This document shows positions 46,974-54,130 of a DNA stretch of 64,000 nucleotides, in pieces; within the stretch, counting starts at the first letter, position 1; each line of letters starts with the position of its first letter. Location: the NCBI RefSeq assembly GCF_004336745.1, contig NZ_SJXD01000030.1, forward strand, positions 84,264 through 148,263, given 5' to 3'. Source of the stretch: Roseococcus sp. SYP-B2431. Its GTDB lineage: Bacteria; Pseudomonadota; Alphaproteobacteria; Acetobacterales; Acetobacteraceae. The notes beneath the pieces were generated by a model. That model had not been told where the DNA came from. It did no database searches and saw only the letters and a program-made list of their open reading frames with translations. The position numbers were made by a program, and so were the translations under genes.

Positions 46974-47050
46974 GTCTCCGTAGCTCAGCCGGATAGAGCA
47001 CCAGATTCCTAATCTGGGGGCCGTGGGTTCGAATCCCGCCGGGGACACCA
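46974..47050 (+). tRNA. tRNA-Arg (anticodon CCT)
   Basis: A 77-base cloverleaf: GTCTCCG pairs with CGGGGAC (one T-G), then A and an encoded CCA. The anticodon stem CCAGA/TCTGG encloses TTCCTAA, giving CCT. The T-arm is CGTGGGTTCGAATCCCG-like. The second half of this gene is copied at 49239-49290, marking it as an integration site. Confidence 0.97.
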
Positions 47051-47056
47051 TTTCTT
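47005..47056 (+). repeat. Direct repeat, left copy (attL-like) within tRNA-Arg
   Basis: The segment from the anticodon loop to six bases past CCA recurs at 49239-49290, offset 2234 bases. 49 of 52 bases agree; mismatches are at 47031, 47048 and 47053. Tyrosine integrases commonly use the 3' half of tRNA genes in this way. Confidence 0.85.
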
Positions 47057-47059
47057 TCA

Positions 47060-47326
47060 GTGAGTTATGACGGAAGTGGCCCTCACATCTTGCGGACCCA
47101 TCAGTTGGAGACCCGTAGCGGACCTGGAGCAACAGCCATTCTGGTAGCCTCAAACCCCCTGAGCCATGCTGAAGCAGAGCCTCGGGATGGCCGGTGGGGC
47201 TTCGTGCTCCGTGATGAGAACGGCCGGGAGCTATTCCGGTCCTCGACCACCTTCGCGCATCCACAAGATGCTGTCGCCGCAGGCGCCAGGAAGGCCGCGA
47301 CGCTGCCTCGGGGCGGAAAGAAGTGA
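47060..47326 (+). CDS. Small YegP/DUF1508-like protein, start uncertain
   Basis: The C-terminal two thirds, with GRWGFVLRDENGRELFRSS and FAHPQDAVAAGARKA, look like one strand-turn-helix unit of the YegP/DUF1508 fold. The N-terminal part read from GTG 47060 (88 residues) begins only three bases beyond the attachment repeat, lacks a ribosome site and does not look like that fold. A TTG at 47105 is an alternative, or the gene lost its true 5' end at integration. Its stop overlaps the next start as TGATG, making it the first of four coupled small genes. Confidence 0.5.
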   Translation: MSYDGSGPHILRTHQLETRSGPGATAILVASNPLSHAEAEPRDGRWGFVLRDENGRELFRSSTTFAHPQDAVAAGARKAATLPRGGKK

Positions 47327-47406
47327 TGAAGCCGCGGCTGAGCGTCCCGGTGGCGGCCATCATCGTTGTACTGGGCGCATTCGCATTGGCCATGGCGTTC
47401 AGCTAA
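47326..47406 (+). CDS. 26-residue membrane peptide
   Basis: MKPRLSVPVAAIIVVLGAFA followed by LAMAFS: a lysine/arginine head and one hydrophobic helix, long enough to cross the membrane. Both ends are tied to neighbours by overlapping stop/start codons (TGATG before, TAATG after). It has no recognisable family; size and layout resemble small inner-membrane peptides, but function is unknown. Confidence 0.45.
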   Translation: MKPRLSVPVAAIIVVLGAFALAMAFS

Positions 47407-47549
47407 TGTCTTCGCTGTCTCGACCAGTCGGCGGCCGCGATCTTACGCCCGGGAAATCCGTGAGGCTCTTCGTCATCACGTGGTTGTTCGGCGGGGTGGC
47501 GTTGCCGGTGATCGCGTTCTGGTCGGCCGTCGCCTGGGCGGTGCTTTGA
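47406..47549 (+). CDS. 47-residue single-helix membrane protein
   Basis: The sequence opens MSSLSRPVGGRDLTPGKSVR, a hydrophilic start, then a hydrophobic helix (LFVITWLFGGVALPVIAFW and the following small residues). It probably crosses the inner membrane once, with the N-terminus inside. Start ATG overlaps the previous TAA and its stop overlaps the next ATG (TGATG). Holin-like size, but no family match can be claimed. Confidence 0.5.
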   Translation: MSSLSRPVGGRDLTPGKSVRLFVITWLFGGVALPVIAFWSAVAWAVL

Positions 47550-47740
47550 TGCACCTCGCCGTCGCGGCACTAGCGACGGGCATGGTCATCCTTCTCTGTG
47601 CCTGCGCCACGTCGCCTCTGGCGGCCCGGCGGGCCCTGCGCATACATTCAGGTCAGGAAGTCAGCGCCATGGCTGTCCGAGCGATTGGGCAGCGAGTTCA
47701 GGCCTATGAGGCGGCACACCCACGGCCGGAGATGCACTGA
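47549..47740 (+). CDS. 63-residue putative lipoprotein
   Basis: MHLAVAALATGMVILLCACA has a hydrophobic signal and an LCAC lipobox, so the second cysteine could be lipidated. A short basic, helical tail follows, about 45 residues. It is the last of the four overlapping small genes. A tiny lipoprotein at the end of a membrane-peptide cassette recalls Rz1-type spanins next to holins, but no lysin gene is present, so this is a comparison only. Confidence 0.5.
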   Translation: MHLAVAALATGMVILLCACATSPLAARRALRIHSGQEVSAMAVRAIGQRVQAYEAAHPRPEMH

Positions 47741-47835
47741 TCGCGAGGCGAGGCGCGTGCCGTTGGGCAGCTGCTGGCCCCAGTCATGCCGACCCCTTCT
47801 ATCCGTCGCGCCCATACGACGTTCTTTCCGCATGA

Positions 47836-48180
47836 CCGGAGCGGGAATGGATTTCGCGGTACGTGGATCGGATGCTCGAGCTCGACCGGCTCGCTCCAGA
47901 GCTTGGGCGGTCCCCGTCGGAGGCGCGCCGCTTCGCCTATGAGAGAGCGATCGGAGCCTATCCATCGATGAGGAACGAAGGTCCGTTAACGGAGCCAGCT
48001 CGGAGCTCGATGGGAGGCGGAGCAACAAGGCTTTCCTGGAGGCATACTAACTTCGGCAGCTCGAACTCGGTGTTCCAGGCGATCGGCGCGGAATGGCGGC
48101 GGAGCAACTGCGCGGTGAGGTCGGCGCCCTGGGGCGATGCGCGGACATCGTGCATGCAGGTGGTCCGGGTAAAGGCATAG
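47836..48180 (+). pseudogene. Gene fragment without a proper start
   Basis: From 47836 the frame reads ERE-WISRYVDRMLELDRLAPEL and SEARRFAYERAIGAYPSM with protein-like composition, but a TGA immediately precedes it and no ATG starts it. After about 47980 the coding character fades though the frame stays open to 48180. It looks like a piece of a larger gene. Family unknown. Confidence 0.35.
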
Positions 48181-48188
48181 ACGATCAT
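48048..48188 (-). pseudogene. Truncated leftward gene fragment
   Basis: The minus-strand frame from ATG 48188 reads MIVYAFTRTTCMHDVRASPQ and continues to WNTEFELPK with the local GC-rich third-position pattern. Beyond about 48047 codons such as TTA and GTA appear and the pattern is lost, though the frame stays open to 47958. The fragment also extends rightward in frame before the ATG. I do not recognise the family. Confidence 0.35.
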
Positions 48189-48238
48189 AGCCGGCTGCTT
48201 GCACTTGAGCGTGACGCCCCGCGAGTTAGACCACGAAA

Positions 48239-48275
48239 CGCCCGTCCTCTCGCGAGGGCGGGCGCTTTGCGTTTT
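48239..48275 (+). terminator. Rho-independent terminator, rightward
   Basis: An 11-bp stem (CGCCCGTCCTC with GAGGGCGGGCG, one G-T) with loop TCGC is followed by CTTTGCGTTTT. This is the best intrinsic terminator in the window and would end rightward transcripts of the small-gene cassette. Confidence 0.75.
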
Positions 48276-48369
48276 GACCGCACGCCAACACCGAACAGCG
48301 CTGGAAGCCTGGAAGAGACTGGCCTACGGGTGCAAATAAGATGAGGATTTAGCCTAAATATAAACTAGG

Positions 48370-48397
48370 TTGACAAAAATATATAAGCTCCTAAATT
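48370..48397 (+). promoter_or_regulatory. Consensus-like sigma70 promoter in an AT-rich block
   Basis: TTGACA (48370-48375) and TAAATT (48392-48397) are 16 bases apart within a stretch (about 48335-48440) far richer in A and T than the rest of the window. A good ribosome site (AAAGGAAAA) and an ATG at 48443 follow. The composition indicates foreign origin. Confidence 0.7.
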
Positions 48398-48442
48398 GAG
48401 GACCTCTGGAAATAAAACGGTATCAGACGAAAGGAAAAGCGA

Positions 48443-48741
48443 ATGCACGAGATTGATCGCGAAATTAAGCGGGTATTGCGCGACATTCCTGTCGAAGGCA
48501 GGATACGCTTAGATGGATAACCCAGAAGAAGTTCTGGAAATTCTACTTCCCTCGGCTATCAGGGCCGACAATCAAGGCGCTTCAGACGGAGTTCAACGCT
48601 GGACTGGCTGATTTCGGGAGCAGGGGCTGGTACCTGACTCCTCTCGGCCTGAAGGTGCAGGCTGCCTTGGAGCAAAGAGCGAAACATGGTGCATCTGACA
48701 CCGGAGGAATTGAAGCGGTTCGGGAAGACGCTGTTTGGTGA
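48443..48741 (+). pseudogene. Small gene with frameshift after 23 codons
   Basis: From the ATG behind the AT-rich promoter the frame reads MHEIDREIKRVLRDIPVEGR and stops at 48518-48520. The -1 frame starting TGGATAACC continues with WITQKKFWKFYFPRL, TIKALQTEFNAGLADFGSRG and WYLTPLGLKVQAALEQRAKH, plainly protein-like, to a stop at 48739-48741. Loss of one base near 48511-48514 would join them into a protein of about 98 residues. It overlaps the next gene by 56 bases. Small, basic and aromatic-rich; no family recognised. Ribosomal frameshifting cannot be excluded but no slippery heptamer is seen. Confidence 0.45.
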
Positions 48742-48925
48742 ACACTGGCAGGCTGACCTAACGGCAGCGCTCGATTTGGGAGACAGCAGCCGCCTGCGGG
48801 CCATGCTCGCGGGGCGGCGTCCCATCCCGATGAACCTGTCTGAACGACTGCGGACACTCGTCCTTCTTCGGCGCGATGCGCTGGAGGACCTCATCAAGAG
48901 TATAGACGCGGCTCCGGATCGCTAG
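48686..48925 (+). CDS. Small putative helix-turn-helix protein
   Basis: The 79-residue product MVHLTPEELKRFGKTLFGEH... has the layout of the short DNA-binding proteins reading LTPEEL..FG..L(F/Y)G..WQ..L...L.....R..LAGRRPIP..L...L. WQADLTAALDLGDSSRLRAML and GRRPIPMNLSERLRTL fit the helix-turn-helix and recognition segment of Cro/CI-like regulators. Such genes are common in prophages and islands and may control the promoter upstream. Ribosome site: AGAGCGAAAC is weak, suggesting coupling to the overlapping upstream frame. Confidence 0.6.
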   Translation: MVHLTPEELKRFGKTLFGEHWQADLTAALDLGDSSRLRAMLAGRRPIPMNLSERLRTLVLLRRDALEDLIKSIDAAPDR

Positions 48926-49021
48926 CGCGACGTGGCCTGGATGATGATCTGGGGAGGTCAGGCGCGGCCATATGCCGGCGCTCTGCAGGTGGGGTGGAAT
49001 CGGCCCAGTTCAGCAACAGGC

Positions 49022-49238
49022 TCAACCGACGTGCGCCACCCGCGCACCGGTCGGCTGCTGCGCCGCCGGCTCCGCCCACTCCGCTTCACTCAGGGCCGGC
49101 TCACTGAACCAGGGGTGATCGGCCCAACTCGCCACGCCAGGCGGCCGCTCCTCCTCGTCAGCGATCGCGGCGACATTGGCCCGGGCTTTCTCCACCACGC
49201 TCGACCAGGGGGCGGACGGTGTCGGAACGTCCCCGCAT
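49022..49238 (-). pseudogene. Possible 3' end of a leftward gene cut at the right repeat
   Basis: The minus frame entering from the repeat reads VPTPSAPWSSVVEKARANVA, ADEEERPP and ASWADHPWFSEPALSEAEW to a stop at 49022. Third positions are GC-rich as in real genes here, and there is no start outside the tRNA-derived repeat. It may be the tail of a gene whose front was lost. Low confidence. The remainder of 48926-49238 shows nothing else. Confidence 0.3.
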
Positions 49239-49290
49239 ATTCCTAATCTGGGGGCCGTGGGTTCCAATCCCGCCGGGGACATCATTCCTT
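49239..49290 (+). repeat. Direct repeat, right copy (attR-like)
   Basis: Near-identical copy of the tRNA-Arg 3' part (see 47005-47056). It lacks the tRNA 5' half, so it does not encode a tRNA. The T-loop base change GTTCG to GTTCC indicates drift after loss of function. Its last base is the first base of the stop codon of the neighbouring leftward gene. Confidence 0.85.
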
Positions 49291-50837
49291 CATCGGCGCT
49301 CGAAAATCAGCCCGCGTGCCCGGCCGGCATTGACCATCAGCTTCTTCCCGTCGGCGGAGAGCACCGCATCGGCCCAGGCGGGATAGAGCGCCGAGGGGAT
49401 GTGGATGCGCAGGTTGTGCGGTGCCAGCGCCTCGGCGTGCCATGCCGAGGCCGATGTCCGGACAGGCCCACGGGCGTGGATCTTGCCGCGGCGAATCTGC
49501 CAGCGGGCGCCCAGCTCGGTGCAGACCCAGTTGCCGTCCAGCGACGGCGTCTCGGCCAGCTCGACACGCCGGAACTGGCGCCGGGAGCCGGCATCGAACT
49601 CCACCTCCATCACCCCGTTCGTCGGGGGCGCGGCCAGGAAGGGAAAGCTGCCCCGCAGCGCCGCGAGCCGGCCGTCGGCCGTGGGAGCCAGCGCGTAGGG
49701 AACGCCATGCATGCGGGCCACGCCGTCTTCCCCGACATCCAGGGACAGCCCGTCCTCCTGGCAGAGCCAGGTTCCGACCATTGCCGAATGGTCCACCTCC
49801 GGCGGCGCGGGCAGCAGGTCGGGATCCTCCGCCAGCGCCGCCGCGGCCGCCTGATTGGCCATGACGGCGGGTTCGAGCGCGGCATTGTTGGCGATGGCGA
49901 CGATGGTGAGCCCCTTGGACGGGAACCGCAGATAGGCCGTCTTGTAGCCGGGCCAGAGCCCGCCATGGCTGACGCTGCGCAGCCCGCGCCAGACATCCAC
50001 CTGGAGGCCGCGCGCATAGCGCCCGGGCTCGCCATTCGGGAATGGCACCAGCGCCTCCAGCTCCGCCGCGATTCCGCCCAGCGCGCCGCGTTCCATGGCC
50101 TGCGACCAGAGCATCAGGTCCTCGACGCAGGAGACCAGCCCGCCCTCGCCGCCCAGCGGGAAGCCGTGCGGGGCGCGGGTGAATCCGCCCGCGCCGTCGG
50201 CCAGGTAGCCGGTGGCGAGGCCCGGGACCGGCGCCGCGAGCTGGGGCGTGTGGCACGTCCGCGTCATGCCGAACGGCCGGAAGATGCGCGCCTCGAGGAA
50301 TTCCGCGAGGCTCCGGCCCGACAGCTGCTCCACCACCTGGCCCAGCAGGCGGAAACCGCTGTTGGAGTAGAGATAGCGCGAGCCGGGCGGGAAGTTCAGC
50401 GTCGCCTGGCGCGCGATGGCCGCGTCCAGCTCCGCCTCGGTCAGCGGCGTGCCGAGATCCACGCCGCCCAGCCGGTTGAGCTCCAGCATGTCCCGCAGGC
50501 CCGAGGTGTTGCGCATGAGATGGTCGAGCGTGATGCTGCCCAGGATGGGCGGCAGATGCGGCAGGTGCTTCCGGACGGAATCGGTCGGAGCGAGCTTTCC
50601 GTCGCGGGCGAGCAGCAGGATGGCGGCACAGGTGAACTGCTTGGAGACGGAGGCGATGCGAAAGGCGGTGCCGGGCCCGATCGGCACGCCCAGCTCGATC
50701 GAGGCGAGCCCGCCCGAGCGGTGCAGCAGCATCTTCCCGTCGCGCGCGATGCCGATGGTCGCGCCCGGGGCGCCGGCCGGCAGATCGAGCAGGCGCTCCA
50801 CGCGCCGGTTGAGGCGGAGCAGGTCGAGATCGGTCAT
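49290..50837 (-). CDS. Serine hydrolase, beta-lactamase/D-aminopeptidase-like
   Basis: The 515-residue protein has the class C beta-lactamase fold: SVSK with the nucleophile S63 and K66, the YSN motif (157-159), and SHGGLWPG as the third motif. After residue 330 two beta-barrel-like domains follow, as in D-aminopeptidase DmpB/DAP proteins, making a D-amino-acid peptidase or esterase more likely than a beta-lactamase. No signal peptide is evident. ATG 50837 has GGGGGGAT upstream. Its 3' end abuts the island's right repeat. It is divergent from the acyltransferase gene by 54 bases. Confidence 0.85.
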   Translation of the reverse strand: MTDLDLLRLNRRVERLLDLPAGAPGATIGIARDGKMLLHRSGGLASIELGVPIGPGTAFRIASVSKQFTCAAILLLARDGKLAPTDSVRKHLPHLPPILGSITLDHLMRNTSGLRDMLELNRLGGVDLGTPLTEAELDAAIARQATLNFPPGSRYLYSNSGFRLLGQVVEQLSGRSLAEFLEARIFRPFGMTRTCHTPQLAAPVPGLATGYLADGAGGFTRAPHGFPLGGEGGLVSCVEDLMLWSQAMERGALGGIAAELEALVPFPNGEPGRYARGLQVDVWRGLRSVSHGGLWPGYKTAYLRFPSKGLTIVAIANNAALEPAVMANQAAAAALAEDPDLLPAPPEVDHSAMVGTWLCQEDGLSLDVGEDGVARMHGVPYALAPTADGRLAALRGSFPFLAAPPTNGVMEVEFDAGSRRQFRRVELAETPSLDGNWVCTELGARWQIRRGKIHARGPVRTSASAWHAEALAPHNLRIHIPSALYPAWADAVLSADGKKLMVNAGRARGLIFERR

Positions 50838-50891
50838 GCGCGGAAATCCCCCCAGTCCCAGGATTTTAGACACGGATCCGGCGAGGGTGGA

Positions 50892-51479
50892 ATGCGGGTC
50901 CTGATCCTCGGCGCCGGCGGCCATGGCCGCGCCGTCTGCGAGGCCGCGCTGGATGCGGGCTTCGAGGTGGCGGGCTTCCTTGACGGAAGGGGCTCCCTGC
51001 CGGACGTTCTCGGCCTGCCGGTGCGGGGCGAGGCCGCGCATGGCGGCGGACCCGTGCTGGTCGCGCTCGGCGACAACGCGGCGCGCCTGGCCGCGGCCGG
51101 GCGCCTGCGCGCGCCCTTGCCCACCCTGCTGCACCCCTCCGCGGTCCGCGCCCGCAGCGCCGGGCTCGCCGAAGGGGCCGTGGTCATGCCGCGGGCCGTG
51201 CTCGGGGCCCAGGCGCGGATCGGGCGGCTGGCCCTGGTGAACACCGGCGCCATCGTCGAGCACGATGTGGAGCTGGGCGAGGGGGCCCATGTCGCCCCCG
51301 GCGCGGTGCTTTGCGGCGGCGTCCGGATCGGGGCGCGGGCGCTGGTCGGGGCGGGGGCGGTGGTCGCGCCCAATATCCGGGTGGGAGAAGGTGCCGTGAT
51401 CGGCGCCGGAGCTTCCGTCGTTACGGATGTGGACGCCTTTTCACGCGTTGCAGGCGTGCCGGCGAGAATCTTGTTGTGA
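50892..51479 (+). CDS. PglD/NeuD-like sugar O- or N-acyltransferase
   Basis: The 195-residue enzyme has an N-terminal Rossmann-like nucleotide-sugar domain (VLILGAGGHGRAVCEAALD) and a C-terminal left-handed beta-helix of hexapeptide repeats (VVMPRAVLGAQARIGRLALV, VAPGAVLCGGVRIGARALVG). Such proteins acetylate amino sugars for glycans, as in bacillosamine or sialic acid pathways. The catalytic His lies in the VEHDVELGEGAHV segment. Start ATG 50892 follows GAGGGTGG. The sugar is unknown. Confidence 0.87.
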   Translation: MRVLILGAGGHGRAVCEAALDAGFEVAGFLDGRGSLPDVLGLPVRGEAAHGGGPVLVALGDNAARLAAAGRLRAPLPTLLHPSAVRARSAGLAEGAVVMPRAVLGAQARIGRLALVNTGAIVEHDVELGEGAHVAPGAVLCGGVRIGARALVGAGAVVAPNIRVGEGAVIGAGASVVTDVDAFSRVAGVPARILL

Positions 51480-51661
51480 CAAATATTTGCAGCTTCCGAC
51501 GCGGCCTTTTTCGGCCCCTATGTTCCGGTGGGTAGAGGAAGGGTTAAGCTTTTCCTGTGGCAATGGTGTAGCATTGCGGGGCGCGCCGTTGGCCGGTCGG
51601 CGTCCCGCATGGCCCAGCCGGCGGGAAAGGCGTATGGAATCGTAGGAATGAGGCTGTTCGC

Positions 51662-53053
51662 ATGAAGCTCAAGGTCGGGACCACCGCCGCCGTCGTGGGC
51701 GCCTTCGCGGCTGGCATCATCATCGGCCCGCAGGTCGCCGCCTTCGCGCAGGCGGATGGCGGCCGTGCCGAAACCTATCGGCTTCTGCAGCTCTTCGGTG
51801 ACGTCTTCGCGCGCGTCCGCGCCGAATATGTCGAGCCCGTGCAGGACCGCGACCTGGTCGAGAACGCCGTCAACGGCATGCTGACGGGGCTGGATCCGCA
51901 CAGCGCCTACCTCAACCCGCGCAACTTCCGCGACATGCAGGTGCAGACGCGTGGCGAGTTCGGCGGCCTCGGCATCGAGGTGACGCAGGAGAACGGCTAT
52001 ATCCGCGTGATCTCGCCGATCGACGAGACGCCCGCCGCCCGCGCCGGCGTGAAGCCCGGCGACTTCATCACGATGCTGAACGGCACCAGCACCCAGGGCC
52101 TGACCTTGCAGGAAGCGGTCGAGCAGATGCGCGGCGAGCGCGGCACCGCGATCCGCCTCACCATCCGCCGGGAGGGCGAGCAGCGCCCCATCGAGATCTC
52201 CATCACGCGCGACGTGATCCGCCCGCAGGTGGTGCGCTACCGGCTGGAGGGGAACGACGTGGCCTATATCCGCGTCACCTCCTTCAACGAGCAGACCGAC
52301 ACCAACCTGCGCCGCGCCATGACGGCGATGCGCCAGCAGTCGGGCAACAACCTCAAGGGCGTCGTCCTCGATCTGCGCAACAACCCGGGCGGCCTGCTCG
52401 ACCAGGCGGTCCAGGTGGCCGACGACCTGCTGGAGCAGGGCGAGATCGTCTCCACCCGCGCCCGCCGTCCGGAGGACGCCCAGCGCTGGAACGCCCGCGC
52501 CGGCGACATCACCGGCGGCCTGCCGATCGTGGTGCTGGTGAATGGCGGCAGCGCCTCGGCCAGCGAGATCGTGGCCGGCGCCCTGCAGGACCATCGCCGC
52601 GCCGTGGTCATCGGCACGCGCAGCTTCGGCAAGGGCTCGGTCCAGACGGTGATGCCGCTGGGCGGCAACAACGGCGCCATCCGGCTGACGACGGCGCGCT
52701 ACTACACGCCCTCCGGCCGTTCCATCCAGTCCACCGGCATCGAGCCGGACATCGAGGTTCGCCCCGCGCGGCAGGATCCGCAAACGGCCGCGGCCGCCAC
52801 GCCGCCCTCCCGCGAGCGTGAGGCCGATCTGCGCCGCGCGCTGCGGGCCGAGGGCACCGAGGCGCAGAACGGCGCCGTGCCGCTGCCGCCGCTGAACCTG
52901 CCGGCCGCCGTCACGGATCGTGTGCAGCGCCAGCCCCCCGAGGGCTTCCCGGCGCTCGACCTCACCAAACCGGAGACGGACTTCCAGCTCCAGCAGGGCA
53001 TCGCGCTGGTCCGCTCCATGGCGTCGCAGCCCCAGCGCCGGGCGCAGCGCTGA
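51662..53053 (+). CDS. ctpA: Carboxy-terminal processing protease (S41 family)
   Basis: The 463-residue periplasmic or membrane-bound protease has an N-terminal signal/anchor (VGTTAAVVGAFAAGIIIG), a PDZ domain around 95-180 (GGLGIEVTQENGYIRVISPI, ARAGVKPGDFITMLNG), and the serine-lysine dyad: S299 in NGGSASASEI and K324 in TRSFGKGSVQ, 25 residues apart as expected. CtpA proteases trim envelope proteins and cell-wall hydrolases. It begins a run with the divergent polysaccharide deacetylase and RppH genes, a common alphaproteobacterial order. Confidence 0.96.
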   Translation: MKLKVGTTAAVVGAFAAGIIIGPQVAAFAQADGGRAETYRLLQLFGDVFARVRAEYVEPVQDRDLVENAVNGMLTGLDPHSAYLNPRNFRDMQVQTRGEFGGLGIEVTQENGYIRVISPIDETPAARAGVKPGDFITMLNGTSTQGLTLQEAVEQMRGERGTAIRLTIRREGEQRPIEISITRDVIRPQVVRYRLEGNDVAYIRVTSFNEQTDTNLRRAMTAMRQQSGNNLKGVVLDLRNNPGGLLDQAVQVADDLLEQGEIVSTRARRPEDAQRWNARAGDITGGLPIVVLVNGGSASASEIVAGALQDHRRAVVIGTRSFGKGSVQTVMPLGGNNGAIRLTTARYYTPSGRSIQSTGIEPDIEVRPARQDPQTAAAATPPSREREADLRRALRAEGTEAQNGAVPLPPLNLPAAVTDRVQRQPPEGFPALDLTKPETDFQLQQGIALVRSMASQPQRRAQR

Positions 53054-53065
53054 TCCTGTGACGCC

Positions 53066-54130
53066 GTGACCGACGATCCTGTTCGCCGGAGTCACGGCTG
53101 GCGCTGGCTCGGCGTCTTCTGGATCCTGGTGATCCTGGGCTTCGGCGGGGGAGCCCTGCGGCTCGCCGCGCTCGGGCCGCCGGACAGCGCGCCCGTGGCG
53201 GCCGCCGCCGACGAGCCGCCCGCGCCGGTCGAGGCCGCGCCCGCCATCGCCTGGAGCGCCTTGCAGACGCGGCTGCCGTCCGGGCTGCAGCGCTACATCG
53301 ATCCGAACCTCATCGAGGGCAGCGCCGCGGGTGTCCTGCCGAAGATCGGGCCGGACGGGCTGATGCCGCTGCGCGCCTATGCGCGCGATTTCAACCGCGA
53401 CGAGACGCGGCCGCGCGTGGCGCTGATCCTGGGCGGGATCGGTCTGTCCAATGCGCTGTCGGAGCAGGCGATCGACACGCTGCCGCTCACCGTGGCGCTG
53501 GCCTTCAACCCCTATGCCGCCCGGCCCGACCCGCTCATCGAGCGCGCGCGGCGCCGCGGCTTCGAGACGCTGCTCGCCATCCCCATGGAGCCCGCAGGCT
53601 TCCCGATGAACGATCCGGGCAACCGCGCGCTGCTGACCGGTCTACCATGGGCGGAGAATGCCCAGCGGCTGGACTGGCTGCTGGCGCGCTACCCCGGCCA
53701 TGTCGGCGCCGTGGGCGGGATGGGCGCCCTGCGCGGCGAGCGATTCGCGGCCCTGGCCGAGCCTTTCTCGCGGATGCAGATCGCGCTGGCCGACCGGGGG
53801 CTGCTCTATTTCGATCCGCGCCCCGGCGCCGGCAACCCGGAGCGCGCCTGGGGCCGCAGCGTCGACGTGGTGGTAGACGATCCCGCCACGCGCGGCGAAA
53901 TCGATGCCCGGCTGGCGCAGCTGGAGCGCGTGGCCCGGTCGCGCGGCGCCGCGCTCGGCTATCTCGGCGAGGTGACGCCCGTCGCGCTGGAGCGCATCTC
54001 GGCCTGGGCCGCGGGGATCGAGATGCGCAGCGTCGTGCTCGCGCCGGTGACGGCGGTGATGAGTCGCCCGCGCGGCGCGGAGGCGAGCCGCCCGCAGGGC
54101 GCGAACCGCGCGGAGACCGCCTCTCGATGA
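53066..54130 (+). CDS. Divergent polysaccharide deacetylase family protein
   Basis: The 354-residue product has one N-terminal membrane helix (WLGVFWILVILGFGGGALRL) and a C-terminal NodB-like barrel in the divergent YibQ form: VALILGGIGLSNALSEQAID, VALAFNPYA, ETLLAIPMEPAGFPMNDPG and GLLYFDPRPG. Canonical metal ligands of deacetylases are largely missing, typical for this branch. It likely acts on cell-wall or surface glycan metabolism with CtpA. Start GTG 53066 is 12 bases after the ctpA stop; its own stop overlaps the RppH start (ATGA). Confidence 0.88.
   Translation: MTDDPVRRSHGWRWLGVFWILVILGFGGGALRLAALGPPDSAPVAAAADEPPAPVEAAPAIAWSALQTRLPSGLQRYIDPNLIEGSAAGVLPKIGPDGLMPLRAYARDFNRDETRPRVALILGGIGLSNALSEQAIDTLPLTVALAFNPYAARPDPLIERARRRGFETLLAIPMEPAGFPMNDPGNRALLTGLPWAENAQRLDWLLARYPGHVGAVGGMGALRGERFAALAEPFSRMQIALADRGLLYFDPRPGAGNPERAWGRSVDVVVDDPATRGEIDARLAQLERVARSRGAALGYLGEVTPVALERISAWAAGIEMRSVVLAPVTAVMSRPRGAEASRPQGANRAETASR

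Larger units (their letters stand above)
47005..49290. mobile_element. Remnant of a tRNA-Arg-integrated element, about 2.2 kb
   Basis: The 52-bp direct repeats at both ends, small unrelated genes, disrupted frames and an AT-rich block near 48340-48450 set this span off from its coding-dense, GC-rich surroundings. No integrase, replication or structural phage gene is recognisable, so it is probably a deletion-worn remnant or a non-autonomous insertion. The intact tRNA is on the left; the right copy abuts the stop codon of a serine-hydrolase gene. Confidence 0.72.

Noticed and set aside
46956..47393. Minus-strand frame with the peptide SPAGFEPTAPRLG, also at 49022-49285
   Set aside because: The peptide is the antisense translation of the tRNA-Arg 3' half, a common annotation artefact; only the part of the second frame outside the repeat may be real coding.
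47326..47740. Calling the small-gene cassette a phage lysis module
   Set aside because: No endolysin, and the peptides are too short to match holin or spanin families with confidence.
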